A stretch of 64,000 nt of DNA from Strigamia acuminata (taxonomy: Eukaryota > Arthropoda > Chilopoda > Geophilomorpha > Linotaeniidae), in the NCBI GenBank assembly GCA_949358305.1, contig OX442314.1, positions 58,971,369 through 59,035,368 on the forward strand. The letters are read 5' to 3'. Made by a program: the position numbers and the translations under genes. Positions within the stretch are counted from its first letter, which is position 1; each line of letters opens with the position of its first letter. The notes beneath the pieces were generated by a model. It was given only the letters and a program-made list of their open reading frames with translations, had not been told where the DNA came from and did not search any database. This document shows, in pieces, positions 56,801 through 64,000 of this stretch.

Positions 56801-58552
56801 TACAGAAAAGGCACCGACAATCAAGTCGCAGATGCCCTGTCTAGAGTCTCCCTTGATAACGGCAATCCATTAGAAGGCAAAGCAACATTAGAAGAGGTTA
56901 TGGAGCCTGTTGCTCTGGCTTATCTCTCCAATGAAATTGACGACTCTATGAGTTTTGAAAACATTATTTCACAGCAACGTGCTGACAAACATCTTTCCAA
57001 ATTAATCGAATGGTTAGAATTGGGTGATGACCAACCTCGTCCAGAACTCCCTAAGTTCTTGGAGGACAAACAGTACGACTGCACTCTCACGAGAAAAGGA
57101 ATGCTTATCATTTATGCACCCTTTAAAACTGATTTCTTTGTAGAAGAAGAAGATTTGGGGACTGGATTTAAAATCTTTATCCCACCATCCCTGCAATTGA
57201 CAGCACTTCAACTAATTCATGATCATCCAATGGCTGGACATGGAGGAATTGAGGTGACTTTAGAACGATTGAAGAGAGTTTATTTTTGGCCTGGTATGCA
57301 AAAAGATGTAAAACATCACGTAGCTAGCTGCGACCGCTGCCAGCGTTGTAAACCAATCCAAAGAAAGCCAAAAGGACTAATGATCCCAACTTCCCCAAAG
57401 ATTGGTCGGTTTGAAAAGATAGGAATTGATTTAATAGGTCCACTTCCTAGAACATCAAATAGAAACAGATTCATTTTAGTCGTAGTAGATTATGCCACAG
57501 GCTGGATGGAAGCCACACCGCTAAGATCTTCAAAAATGGTTGTAATCGCACCAATTTTGAAACGATTCTTTAGCAATCACGGGTGCCCTCGCTTCATGTT
57601 GAGCGACAATGGCCCTCAGTTCATTTCTGACGTTTATCAGACTCTGTGTGATGATGCGGGGGTTGTTCCACTAAAAACGACGCCTTATCATCCTCAGACA
57701 AACCTCACTGAACGTGTTAACAGAAATATTAAGATCATGCTTAGGATTTTTACTTTTGAGCACGATCATTGGGACAGATGCATTGATCAAATTAATTTTG
57801 CATTGCACTCTGCACCAAATGTGTCTACCGGTTTTACACCAGCAATGCTGACGTATGGCAAGGAAATACGACCTTTTTGGGACAATCGAGATGTGTCTTA
57901 CGACACCCCATTCGACCCAGAAAGACCTTTTGACGCTGCCAGAATGCTAGTCGCTAGACACCAAACTCTGATTGCTGCAGCTCTTAAAAATAAGAGTCTG
58001 GCCCAAGCAAAACAGAAAGGATATTACGACCGACACCGCAGTGACGAGACATTCGAGGTTGGAGATTTAGTTCTGCTAAAAACTCATCCCCTGTCCAATG
58101 CTGCTAATCGGTATGCTGCATCCCTCGAAGATCGCTTTGAAGGACCATATGTAATTACCAAAGTTTACAATTCAAATGTATATGTTTTAGCTAAACCAAT
58201 AACTTTACAAGTTAAAGGCTCTTACAATATTGTACAATTGAGAAGGTTCATTCCTTCGGAAGAAAAAGCTCAGTGGCCTATTCAAGACAAGGATGATGAA
58301 GAAGTTCCTGAGAACCAACCTGCAAATACTGGAGCAGCAACAATCTTGCCACAACCAGTACGACCAGTGGATACGGATATCGCAATCAAATTGCCAACAC
58401 CCGTAAAACCTTGGAGAAATCCAAAGAAGAACAGGAATTTGCCCCTGCCGAACATGGATTTGCAAAAACCCACGGCAGCATGGCCAAAACCGAATTTGAA
58501 TTCAAAAAGACCTCAAAGGAATCACACAATACCAATACGATATCGTGATTGA
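53876..58552 (+). CDS. Gypsy Gag-Pol without visible protease or zinc knuckle
   Basis: A 1558-residue frame. The likely start is Met130 (ATG at 54263, MSHNKQKTLDQAM), since residues 1-129 look non-coding and a CAGGTAAGA donor-like site falls at 54145. Gag (about 130-520) has a coiled-coil stretch (185-240) and a retrotransposon Gag core (GLEAFSGDKTKSKAFMIDLK to WESFEHEFIIHF, 325-392). It passes at about 560 directly into reverse transcriptase (HPTLEHPI, 561; D665; YLDD 727-730), RNase H (D875, E918, D942) and integrase (H1117, H1122, C1152, C1155; D1185, D1244, E1279). It closes with a GPY-type chromatin-side module (RFEGPYVITKVY, about 1415) and a Pro-rich tail. Between Gag and RT neither a CCHC knuckle nor a DSG/DTG protease motif is present, although both are standard in Gypsy. 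The frame is uninterrupted. It may be an in-frame deletion derivative relying on proteins supplied in trans, or a lineage with an altered layout. Confidence 0.9.
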   Translation: MWRLQNFRVKPELRYSQNCWEFWEINSVNKFRFSTNWRQGGGSDITNPSLQNGYFSPNYCSLIGFELISLIHFVCCGPALGHIQSMPYTRTGKTTWNSPASSLSTQATEANTANSDNSPLDSSDDETINMSHNKQKTLDQAMLETTCHVFDLKVEEMTSYAVWETTLLDVANHIVETQDKADVAMQQLDRTRAELNTAQTKIEEINDQLLRAKNSLREMDSVKLTNNSLMNLLAQQKAVVDGVVAAGQANAAARALLPNPPAVVTTANSAINSTTVSGTTPLLTTGNLLLLAWGDKYTRKTDQPMPPSRPMDEVELSKRVKSIGLEAFSGDKTKSKAFMIDLKRSLRFAEPYINQVLAEHLFKFFRGDAATWFSSHEKTDWESFEHEFIIHFRPSDTLLLAEIAKMQQLSHESATQVVLRLEKLYSQLMNPVHESQQLQKVLSILRPAAKTMAITALDADNSWAALKRACIATEASTLNVETVANAAIIEAQKTESVAQTSKLISNSQQMVAISNAAGVEKTKFVPYGLRNPSNRTLFPTPKNAANSATKGAENTDKAGCHPTLEHPIPTGDAPPFKCKDRPMNPKKAEIYRELVAELLRDGWAEPCEGSYKNPPVIVAKKDGGYRLCIDFRWLNKITIKDVYQMPSISMILACLGGKKFFSTLDLTKGYYQIKLKPSDKRKTAFSTSDGTYQFTRMPFGLCNAPSAFQRMMDQVLGKAQHKWALAYLDDIIIFSDSFEEHLQHLDDILSKLDANKLTASPSKSFLCPEELNFLGFTMSNGNYSPNNDKVEAIIDYPTPSSVKQLQRFIGMVGFYAVLIPKLSITQKPFFALLKKDVKWQWSEECNTAFEYLKNQLAVGIMLPLPDFARNFTIHTDASGGGLGAVLMQLDDHGALRPVAYASRTLQGAENNYSTTDLECLAVVWAVDKFKPYIEYSEFQVETDHHALRFLMTMENPAGRLARWAMKLQNENFTIKYRKGTDNQVADALSRVSLDNGNPLEGKATLEEVMEPVALAYLSNEIDDSMSFENIISQQRADKHLSKLIEWLELGDDQPRPELPKFLEDKQYDCTLTRKGMLIIYAPFKTDFFVEEEDLGTGFKIFIPPSLQLTALQLIHDHPMAGHGGIEVTLERLKRVYFWPGMQKDVKHHVASCDRCQRCKPIQRKPKGLMIPTSPKIGRFEKIGIDLIGPLPRTSNRNRFILVVVDYATGWMEATPLRSSKMVVIAPILKRFFSNHGCPRFMLSDNGPQFISDVYQTLCDDAGVVPLKTTPYHPQTNLTERVNRNIKIMLRIFTFEHDHWDRCIDQINFALHSAPNVSTGFTPAMLTYGKEIRPFWDNRDVSYDTPFDPERPFDAARMLVARHQTLIAAALKNKSLAQAKQKGYYDRHRSDETFEVGDLVLLKTHPLSNAANRYAASLEDRFEGPYVITKVYNSNVYVLAKPITLQVKGSYNIVQLRRFIPSEEKAQWPIQDKDDEEVPENQPANTGAATILPQPVRPVDTDIAIKLPTPVKPWRNPKKNRNLPLPNMDLQKPTAAWPKPNLNSKRPQRNHTIPIRYRD

Positions 58553-58756
58553 CCACTAGGGGGAACACCTTCGAATTCAAAAATCTGTTCGACCAATCAC
58601 GAAACAATTACATAGCGTCTGCGGCCCTTGTGCGACGCACCCAAAACGTTTTTTTATAATACTTAACAAAGAAATCTGCACGAATTCATCATTCTCGCAG
58701 CGACAGGCAACTAGCAAGTTACTTTCCATTCTTTCTCGACTTCAAAACTATTCGAA
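58553..58756 (+). other. Spacer between Gag-Pol and downstream ORF
   Basis: 204 bp, no gene. Contains TTTTTTATAATAC and several TTCGAA-type motifs. No clear internal promoter or splice acceptor stands out, so how the downstream ORF is expressed is unknown. Confidence 0.5.
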
Positions 58757-59920
58757 ATGGATAAATATCCAAAAGGAACCCGCACGAAATGTCCAGTATG
58801 CTTAGGAAAGAGATTCACGCGACACGAAAATTGCGCTTTTACGCAATGTGGGAATTGCCTGGGGAAAGGCCACGTGGACGAAAACCATCAACTGGAACGC
58901 TTTTTCGAAATCAACATGACCGTCCCCGGTGTGCCGATCTCAGACAAAAAACAAGAGATTAGTTGGATGCACGTACGTACACGCGCCGAACGAGACGCGG
59001 CTGAGAAGGCATTTTATGCCAAATCGGTCGCGTCAACTTCCACCAGACCGAACCCGAAGACTGTCCGATCGTCGAAAGAATTAACGACAAAGACGTCAAC
59101 GAAAAAAATCGCTCAATCATCGGAGAAAACGACCAACATGAACCAAATGTCTCGTAAATCGACAAAGAGTTCGAAGCCGTTTGTGAAAAAGATGACTGAA
59201 CCGAAGGAATCGAATGGCAATAATTTGCCAAAAGCTGCGCCCGCCAAAACGGCGACTGCAGCCAGATCTGAAATCTCCCCAGCTCTCGTAAAAATAAGAG
59301 AGACGCTTCGTGCCCAAAATCCAACCTGGTCGAAAGACAAGGTGGTGACGATAGCGAAGGAGAAGCTAAAGTGGCAGAAAGTTGCGGATTATAAATTGGA
59401 ACGAAGACTTCGCGCCGCTCTTGCCGCAGTTGAAAGACCCGCGTGCTCGAACTCATCGGAAAAATCGCCGACGGAATTAGAATCGACCTGGAAATTGAAA
59501 TTTCCTACAACTTCACTGCCACACACAATCACGTCGGGTGAAGTAATCGAAATGACAGAATCTGTCGAAACCCCGGCGGTCGTGATGCCACCACTTTTCG
59601 GCGAACGACCGACAAACTTGACCTTCCAAGTGAGTCCGATTAATGACTCCAAGGAGGTCGCCGTCGAGGATATGACTAATACGCTCGGCGCCATGGAAAT
59701 CGAGCCGTCCGAACCAGCTCAGCCGATGATCGGGGAACCGCGAACGTCTCCTCCGCCCCTTCCGCCGCAAACGAAAACGGAAAAGAAAACCAGATCCGCC
59801 GCAAAGAAGGAAAAGAAAGTTCGACGAAACTTGGCGAAAGAACTGCCACACGTCGAAGAAGACAAACGCGAGGACGACGAAGATTTACCGCCAACGCCCG
59901 GAAAATCGCTGGAATCGTAA
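58757..59920 (+). CDS. Accessory ORF with nucleocapsid-like zinc modules
   Basis: A 387-residue ORF in the position where Gypsy elements may carry env, but with no signal peptide or membrane segment. The N-terminus has two Cys/His modules: C12-x2-C15-x7-H23-x2-C26 and C31-x2-C34-x4-H39-x4-H44. The second has exactly the spacing of a retroviral CCHC knuckle with the last Cys replaced by His. Residues 90-165 are Ser/Thr/Lys-rich and basic; 175-235 form a charged, likely helical segment (NPTWSKDKVVTIAKEKLKWQ). The C-terminus is Pro-rich (PPPLPPQ) followed by basic (KKEKKVRR) and acidic (EEDKREDDED) runs. The features suggest a nucleic-acid-binding protein, and since Gag here lacks a knuckle, it may replace nucleocapsid. 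That role is inference; the family is not recognised. Confidence 0.75.
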   Translation: MDKYPKGTRTKCPVCLGKRFTRHENCAFTQCGNCLGKGHVDENHQLERFFEINMTVPGVPISDKKQEISWMHVRTRAERDAAEKAFYAKSVASTSTRPNPKTVRSSKELTTKTSTKKIAQSSEKTTNMNQMSRKSTKSSKPFVKKMTEPKESNGNNLPKAAPAKTATAARSEISPALVKIRETLRAQNPTWSKDKVVTIAKEKLKWQKVADYKLERRLRAALAAVERPACSNSSEKSPTELESTWKLKFPTTSLPHTITSGEVIEMTESVETPAVVMPPLFGERPTNLTFQVSPINDSKEVAVEDMTNTLGAMEIEPSEPAQPMIGEPRTSPPPLPPQTKTEKKTRSAAKKEKKVRRNLAKELPHVEEDKREDDEDLPPTPGKSLES

Positions 59921-60440
59921 AAGTTCGAAGAAGAATTGGCCAGGTTTTGTTCGAAAAAACCTTTATAGTGCCAGAAATCGATTGTTGTTTACATTTTTAA
60001 AGTGTTTTTTCAATCTTAAATAGCATTTAGTAGTAATAGTCCTAACTTTTATTAGAATCTAAGTATTTAAAAGTATTTTTACTTACCATTTAATATTAAA
60101 ATTGCTTAAATAATTACAAAAATCGTTAAAATTTAAAAATTCAAGTGTTTTATTCATGTTACAAGTGTTGTACAAATTTATTTTTCATAGTATCAAATTG
60201 TAGTATTCTCTTCATCCTGGGGGTAAGTGTGCGTTGTTTTTATCGGTGTTATTTCCCATTGTTACCCACTGGTGATCCGCGCTCTAGCTGTATCAGCTCA
60301 TCCGCATTAAGGTCATCTGTTTATCTGTAAAAAAGAAAAGTAATGATTAGTTTATAATTAGAAATTAACTTTCAAACAACCACTTTCGTGATTGTGTTGA
60401 GGTACCCCTCTCAGTACTTACCTTTTTTAGGGGGGGGAGA
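59921..60440 (+). other. Gypsy 3' untranslated region and purine tract
   Basis: AT-rich sequence without a gene, ending in TTTTTTAGGGGGGGGAGA (60423-60440), the polypurine tract that primes plus-strand DNA, directly before the 3' LTR. Confidence 0.8.
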
Positions 60441-61083
60441 TGTGACCGGCTGCCCGATCAGTCCGTTCACTTACCTGCAACACACGGCGCTTCCACGGCT
60501 CTCGCGCACCTCGTGTGTTTCTCGCGCACCTCGTGTGTTTCTCGCGCGCACCTGACGCGGTCCCCCGCGCCAGGTGGAGCTGATGGTCGTTGGCTCCGCC
60601 AATTGGGAACCGGAAGTGCCCTTCCGGAAGTGGTCGGCCCCGCAGAAGGCCCAGAGAGTTCTCTTGCAACCAGCGTGGCGAACGGTCGCTTCTACGATCG
60701 CTCTTCCACACTGGCAATCATGACGAATCCGATTGGCGTGGCGACTCTGTCGCCCGCCGGGACTTGATAGTCCGTGTTCCCCGCGCCTGTCCTACGTTCT
60801 CCGTGAACGTAGCGACGACGCGGCCGAACAGTATTCAGACCACGCGTGTCATTCGGCCAATGGCCGCCGTGCCACGCGGTCTTGTTAGGGATGGCTGTTT
60901 CTCAGCCATCGCATTGGGAAATGCACTGTAGAGACACCACATCATACCCCTAGACATAATAAAGCTTACCTTAAACTAAACTTGTGTCTCTTGTGTATTT
61001 CGGAAGTGTATTTTATCGTGTGTGTTGTGTCCAGCGTCCCGTGGCTCTCCCCCGACCACGTGGCGTCCGTCCAAACACTCACA
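60441..61083 (+). repeat. Gypsy 3' LTR
   Basis: 643 bp, matching 49648-50270 except for an extra CGCGCACCTCGTGTGTTTCT unit at about 60504-60543 (20 bp in tandem) and a few single changes (for example TCTGTCGCCC for TCTGTAGCCC near 60750). Confidence 0.93.
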
Positions 61084-61087
61084 ATTT

Positions 61088-62026
61088 AGACTCACTTTTC
61101 ATTAGAATGACTTCCATAGACTGTGAATTTTTTTTGGATTGTTGTTAGCTACAAAAATCGTTGCCTAGTCGACTTGATTACTGTTTACTTGCGTCGGCAA
61201 TCGATAGGACACGTGTCGAACATGGCGTGACCTGTGAGATCGAGAGCGAACCGAAAATTCATTTTACTGTTAGATTCGGCATACGATACTGTTAATTGAA
61301 GAATAAAATAAAATAAATGGCACTAAATGGCACTTGTTTTAATCATTTTAACAACACGCAAAATGGAATACAAACACAAACACGAATACATGACTTGCTA
61401 TACTCACGGAAAAAGTTGCATGACATCACCACCAAGTTATTTTCCGCCAACCCCATAACTGCCAACTCCATAGGCCATAACCGCCAAACCATTTCCGCCA
61501 ATCAAGTTCAGCAAAGTCACTACCGCAAATGCAAGGGGTGCCAGTGCAAATAGCAGCGAACAACCGAAATGACAGAAAAATACCGATAAATGACCCAAAA
61601 ATAATGAAAAGACCAAAAATGACCAAAAAATAAAGAAAAAGACAGAAAATGTTGCAAAAAAGAAAGAAAACAAATAAAAATTGCTGAAAACGTCCAAAAA
61701 AGGTCCAGGAACTGAAAACGTTACGACAAATAACAAAAAAGACGAATATAACAGTAAATTAAATCAAGCTTACAATAATTTTTATTGATCGATCGAGGTT
61801 AAAGTTGTGGGCAATTCCTTCAAGATAATCCAAAATATTTCCGTTTGCATAGTCCGAAACAATGTCAGAGAGGCTTGCCGCAAATGTACGATATTTTTTT
61901 TCAGCTTAAAGCTGAATACTGATTGATCCTCAGCTCAGTCGGGCCGAGCAGGACCGACCCGGCTGTTCATTTACTCGTTCATCACCTAAAAATAAATTTT
62001 TGAAAAAATAAAAAGATAATTATTTA
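61088..62026. other. Stretch without recognisable genes
   Basis: The first bases continue the pre-insertion flank of the Gypsy. At 61557-61710 the sequence is A-rich and low in complexity, with repeated GACCAAAAA and GACAGAAAA motifs. At 61900-61915 a short inverted repeat TTCAGCTTAAAGCTGAA occurs. No coding region is supported. Confidence 0.55.
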
Positions 62027-62038
62027 AAAAAAAAAACA
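62027..62038 (-). terminator. Pol III terminator of tRNA-Ser
   Basis: The A-run on the plus strand just below the tRNA gives an uninterrupted T-run on the tRNA strand, a strong RNA polymerase III stop. Confidence 0.85.
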
Positions 62039-62040
62039 CT

Positions 62041-62122
62041 CGACGAGGATGGGATTCGAACCCACGCGGGTAGAACCCATTGGATTAGCAGTCCAACGCC
62101 ATAACCGCTCGGCCACCTCGTC
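62041..62122 (-). tRNA. tRNA-Ser (anticodon GCT)
   Basis: An 82-nt intron-less gene decoding AGC/AGU serine codons. The acceptor stem is GACGAGG/CCTCGTC with discriminator G (plus-strand C at 62041). The anticodon loop CTGCTAA places GCT at 62087-62089. The long variable arm typical of serine tRNAs is present. Internal promoter boxes are visible: A box TGGCCGAGCGG (62105-62115) and B box GGTTCGAATCC (62052-62062). CCA is not encoded, as expected in eukaryotes. Confidence 0.96.
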
Positions 62123-62891
62123 TGTTGTAACAAAATGGCGAAAATTTAATTTGTGTCGTTTTGCTTTGAGTTTGGCGCTCTATTTGATCACAGCGGCACC
62201 TAGTGGCGACATAATCAAACACATGGTTTTGTAACCGTCACGACCTTATAACTCTTTGACATTCCACAAAAGTAATTCGTTCCTATTCTAAAGAAAAAAT
62301 TCTCTTTCCGCAAATTTTCTAAATTCCTCAATGCACGACAGGAATTTCGTCTGGGGGACAATGAAAACACCTGTTGCATGCATCGCAATTAAAATGGATA
62401 AACTACTCGATAAACAAGTGTTTTGAGAGTGACGCGCTCGTGTTGACTTTGAACTCGACTAAACGTCATTAACACGATGATAACGAGGAAATGGGGCGGA
62501 CAGAAAGAAAATTCAGTAACGACTGGATGAAGGTTGTTTATTACATTAGTTTGGCGAAGATTTAGCTGAAATAATCCCGGCCATGGACGGATATCACTTC
62601 GTTACGGTAATATTCCGCTCAAGGTAAACAGCATGTGAGCATGTTTCATGGTCACGAGTCAATCGTTGTTCATCCTCTCATGCTGGCCGACCAAATTCAA
62701 ATGTAAATATTTTTTTGCAATTTGGTGTTGATTAATTAATCAATAAATCACCATTTGATTTATTTTTTTTGTTTAGTGAATTTGTCAAGTACTCCTGCGC
62801 TACATTTTATTGTTGTTTTTATTTTGGATGCGGAAAAAGTGGAGGAAATAAATTTTTCAATGGAAAGTAATATAATTTTTTTGTTTTTTAG

Positions 62892-63175
62892 ACTGCTGGC
62901 AATTCGCCTTTTGAAGTCAATGCCGATCCCTTTGCGGATTTACAAGATCAGATGGTCACGGTGGTCATGGAGAACGAGAGATTGGGTTTGTCGAGAATGA
63001 AATAAAATATAAAAATTTGTTTATTAAGTGCTAAAAACACGTTTGTGCGTTTTGTTTCAACAGCCGCTGAACTGGAGCACGTGAAATACGACGAAGTGCA
63101 AAGTTTATCGAACAAATTGCGAGCGGAGCAAGACAGAATTCGGGAATTGGAGGAACAACTGCGGGCCAAACCACC
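62892..63175 (+). CDS. Two exons of an unidentified coiled-coil protein
   Basis: Exon 62892-62985 follows a TTTTTTAG acceptor and ends at a GGTTTGT donor. Exon 63064-63175 follows TTTGTTTCAACAG and ends at CCGTAAGC. The join is in phase (G plus CC gives Ala), and the product reads PFADLQDQMVTVVMENERL, then AELEHVKYDEVQSL and EQDRIRELEEQLRAKP, a charged heptad-rich coiled coil. A possible first exon is ATG at 62583 to 62606 (MDGYHFVT), which ends at GTAATA in the right phase. The gene must continue past the right exon, but the next exon was not found in the last 800 bp and probably lies outside the window. I do not recognise the protein; cytoskeletal or trafficking coiled-coil families are possible. 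Confidence 0.65.
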
Positions 63176-63785
63176 GTAAGCACGCTGGGAATATAATTTG
63201 ATTTTTAATATTGTGTAGAGGAATTTCTAGAAATCAGTGCCACTTTATCACGCACGTTCACTGATAGCAGATTTATCGCTGTTATCTGTATGTTTTCGTG
63301 TTTGAACTGTATTTTAAAATTGATCAACCCATACCAATAGTTATAACTTTAAAAGGAATTAATTCTTTATGGTTCTCTAATACAATTAACATGGTGTTTG
63401 TGTGTCAAGTTTGGGCTTTTTCCGATCACGTGATCGCGAAAACCAATCGAAACGTCTGAAAAACCCCCTGTGCTGTAAGGGAGGCTTGACTGCAACATTT
63501 GAACAATATAAGTATTTGCCACTTGGACAAAATGACGTCACTTTCTTAAATCGAAGGGGGGGGGCTATTGGTGTTCTGACGTCAGTGAGCACCCATTCAA
63601 AGCATAAAAATGCCGTAGTGTGTTTACCGGCAAAATCATAAAGGCAGATAGGGGTGCCGAGCAGAGAAGGATGCCAGGCGCCTCCTATGTTCATGAGTGT
63701 TCAAATATAAGCTGAACTTGTAGACCAGTTCCTACACATTCTTGATAGTGTGTAACACACTGGCATCACAGGTCAGGGAGCATCA
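63176..63785. other. Intronic or intergenic sequence
   Basis: No exon recognised. The block 63395-63710 is GC-richer than its surroundings, with short ORFs on both strands but no known domain; it may be a dispersed repeat inserted in an intron of the coiled-coil gene. Confidence 0.45.
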
Positions 63786-63790
63786 CCTCA

Positions 63791-63935
63791 AGTGGCAGTT
63801 TTTTTCTCTAAAGATGCCCCCGAGTGGCAGTTTTTTTCCCTAAAGATGCCCCCGAGTGGCAGTTTCTTTCCCTAAAAATGCATTTTTTGGTTCGAAAATG
63901 CATTTTTAGGTTTGAAAATGCATTTTTTGGTTCGA
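63791..63935. repeat. Two adjacent short tandem repeats
   Basis: Three 32-bp units starting AGTGGCAGTTT (63791, 63823, 63855) with TCCCTAAAGATGCCCCCG, followed by three 20-bp units AAAATGCATTTTTTGGTTCG (63876-63935). Confidence 0.9.
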
Positions 63936-64000
63936 ATTTATTTTTCTCAAAAATGCTTGTTGGTACTTCTTTTGGACGTGGGTGGGAGTGGGGCGCCATC

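Larger units (their letters stand above)
49648..61083 (+). mobile_element. Large Gypsy-type LTR retrotransposon
   Basis: An 11.4-kb element. LTRs are 49648-50270 (623 bp) and 60441-61083 (643 bp), near identical apart from a 20-bp tandem duplication in the right one. A 4-bp ATTT (49644-49647 and 61084-61087) is the likely target duplication. It has a primer site, a 3.6-kb leader, one Gag-Pol ORF, a second ORF, and a purine tract AGGGGGGGGAGA before the 3' LTR. Integrase after RNase H places it in Gypsy/Metaviridae. Confidence 0.95.

Noticed and set aside
58757-59920. Env glycoprotein for the Gypsy element
   Set aside because: The ORF is in the env position but has no signal peptide, membrane segment or cleavage site; it looks like a basic zinc-binding protein.

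Overview
The window is a piece of an arthropod nuclear genome, most plausibly a crustacean or another non-insect arthropod. The evidence is a multi-exon ionotropic receptor gene, a eukaryotic tRNA-Ser gene with a Pol III terminator, short phased introns, degenerate TTAGG-type repeats, and a transposon fauna (BEL/Pao, Copia, Gypsy, DIRS, a Crypton-like tyrosine recombinase, hAT, a P-like element) typical of arthropods. The taxon is inference. No bacterial or CRISPR features are present.

Layout. 1-5 kb: a tandem AGGTCA array, a short telomere-like run, a hAT transposase 3' remnant, a perfect 15-bp hairpin, and a diverged satellite-like tandem repeat. 5.0-10.4 kb: a complete Copia element with 192-bp LTRs that look identical, a CTTAA target duplication and one intact 1458-residue polyprotein, inserted inside that satellite. 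10.8-12.4 kb: an internally deleted BEL element. 12.4-20.3 kb: AT-rich non-coding DNA with a broken transposase-like fragment. 20.3-22.6 kb: a broken zinc-finger plus tyrosine-recombinase gene. 23.0-34.3 kb: an old BEL element split by a young, intact BEL element (541-bp LTRs, GGTAA target duplication, 1759-residue ORF). 34.3-37.9 kb: a mosaic of small pieces (YqaJ-like nuclease, Cys-rich ORF, P-like transposase, BEL tail, solo LTR). 38.4-41.8 kb: a broken DIRS element fused to a 5'-truncated second Copia element (to about 43.5 kb), followed by a 10-bp minisatellite. 44.7-46.1 kb: a hAT element carrying a BED finger remnant. 46.3-49.5 kb: a host ionotropic receptor gene on the minus strand with 12 exons; phases agree across all joins from exon 2 to exon 12, and a MITE sits in one intron. 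49.6-61.1 kb: an 11.4-kb Gypsy element inserted 112 bp upstream of that gene's start codon. 61-64 kb: tRNA-Ser(GCT), two exons of an unidentified coiled-coil gene, and short tandem repeats.

Only the receptor gene, the tRNA and the coiled-coil exons look like host genes. The rest is a layered transposon nest whose order of insertion can be read from target-site duplications. The most unusual element is the Gypsy: its Gag-Pol ORF shows neither a zinc knuckle nor an aspartic protease, while a separate 387-residue ORF in the env position begins with two Cys/His modules, one with nucleocapsid-like spacing. Its long leader also contains a large inverted repeat.
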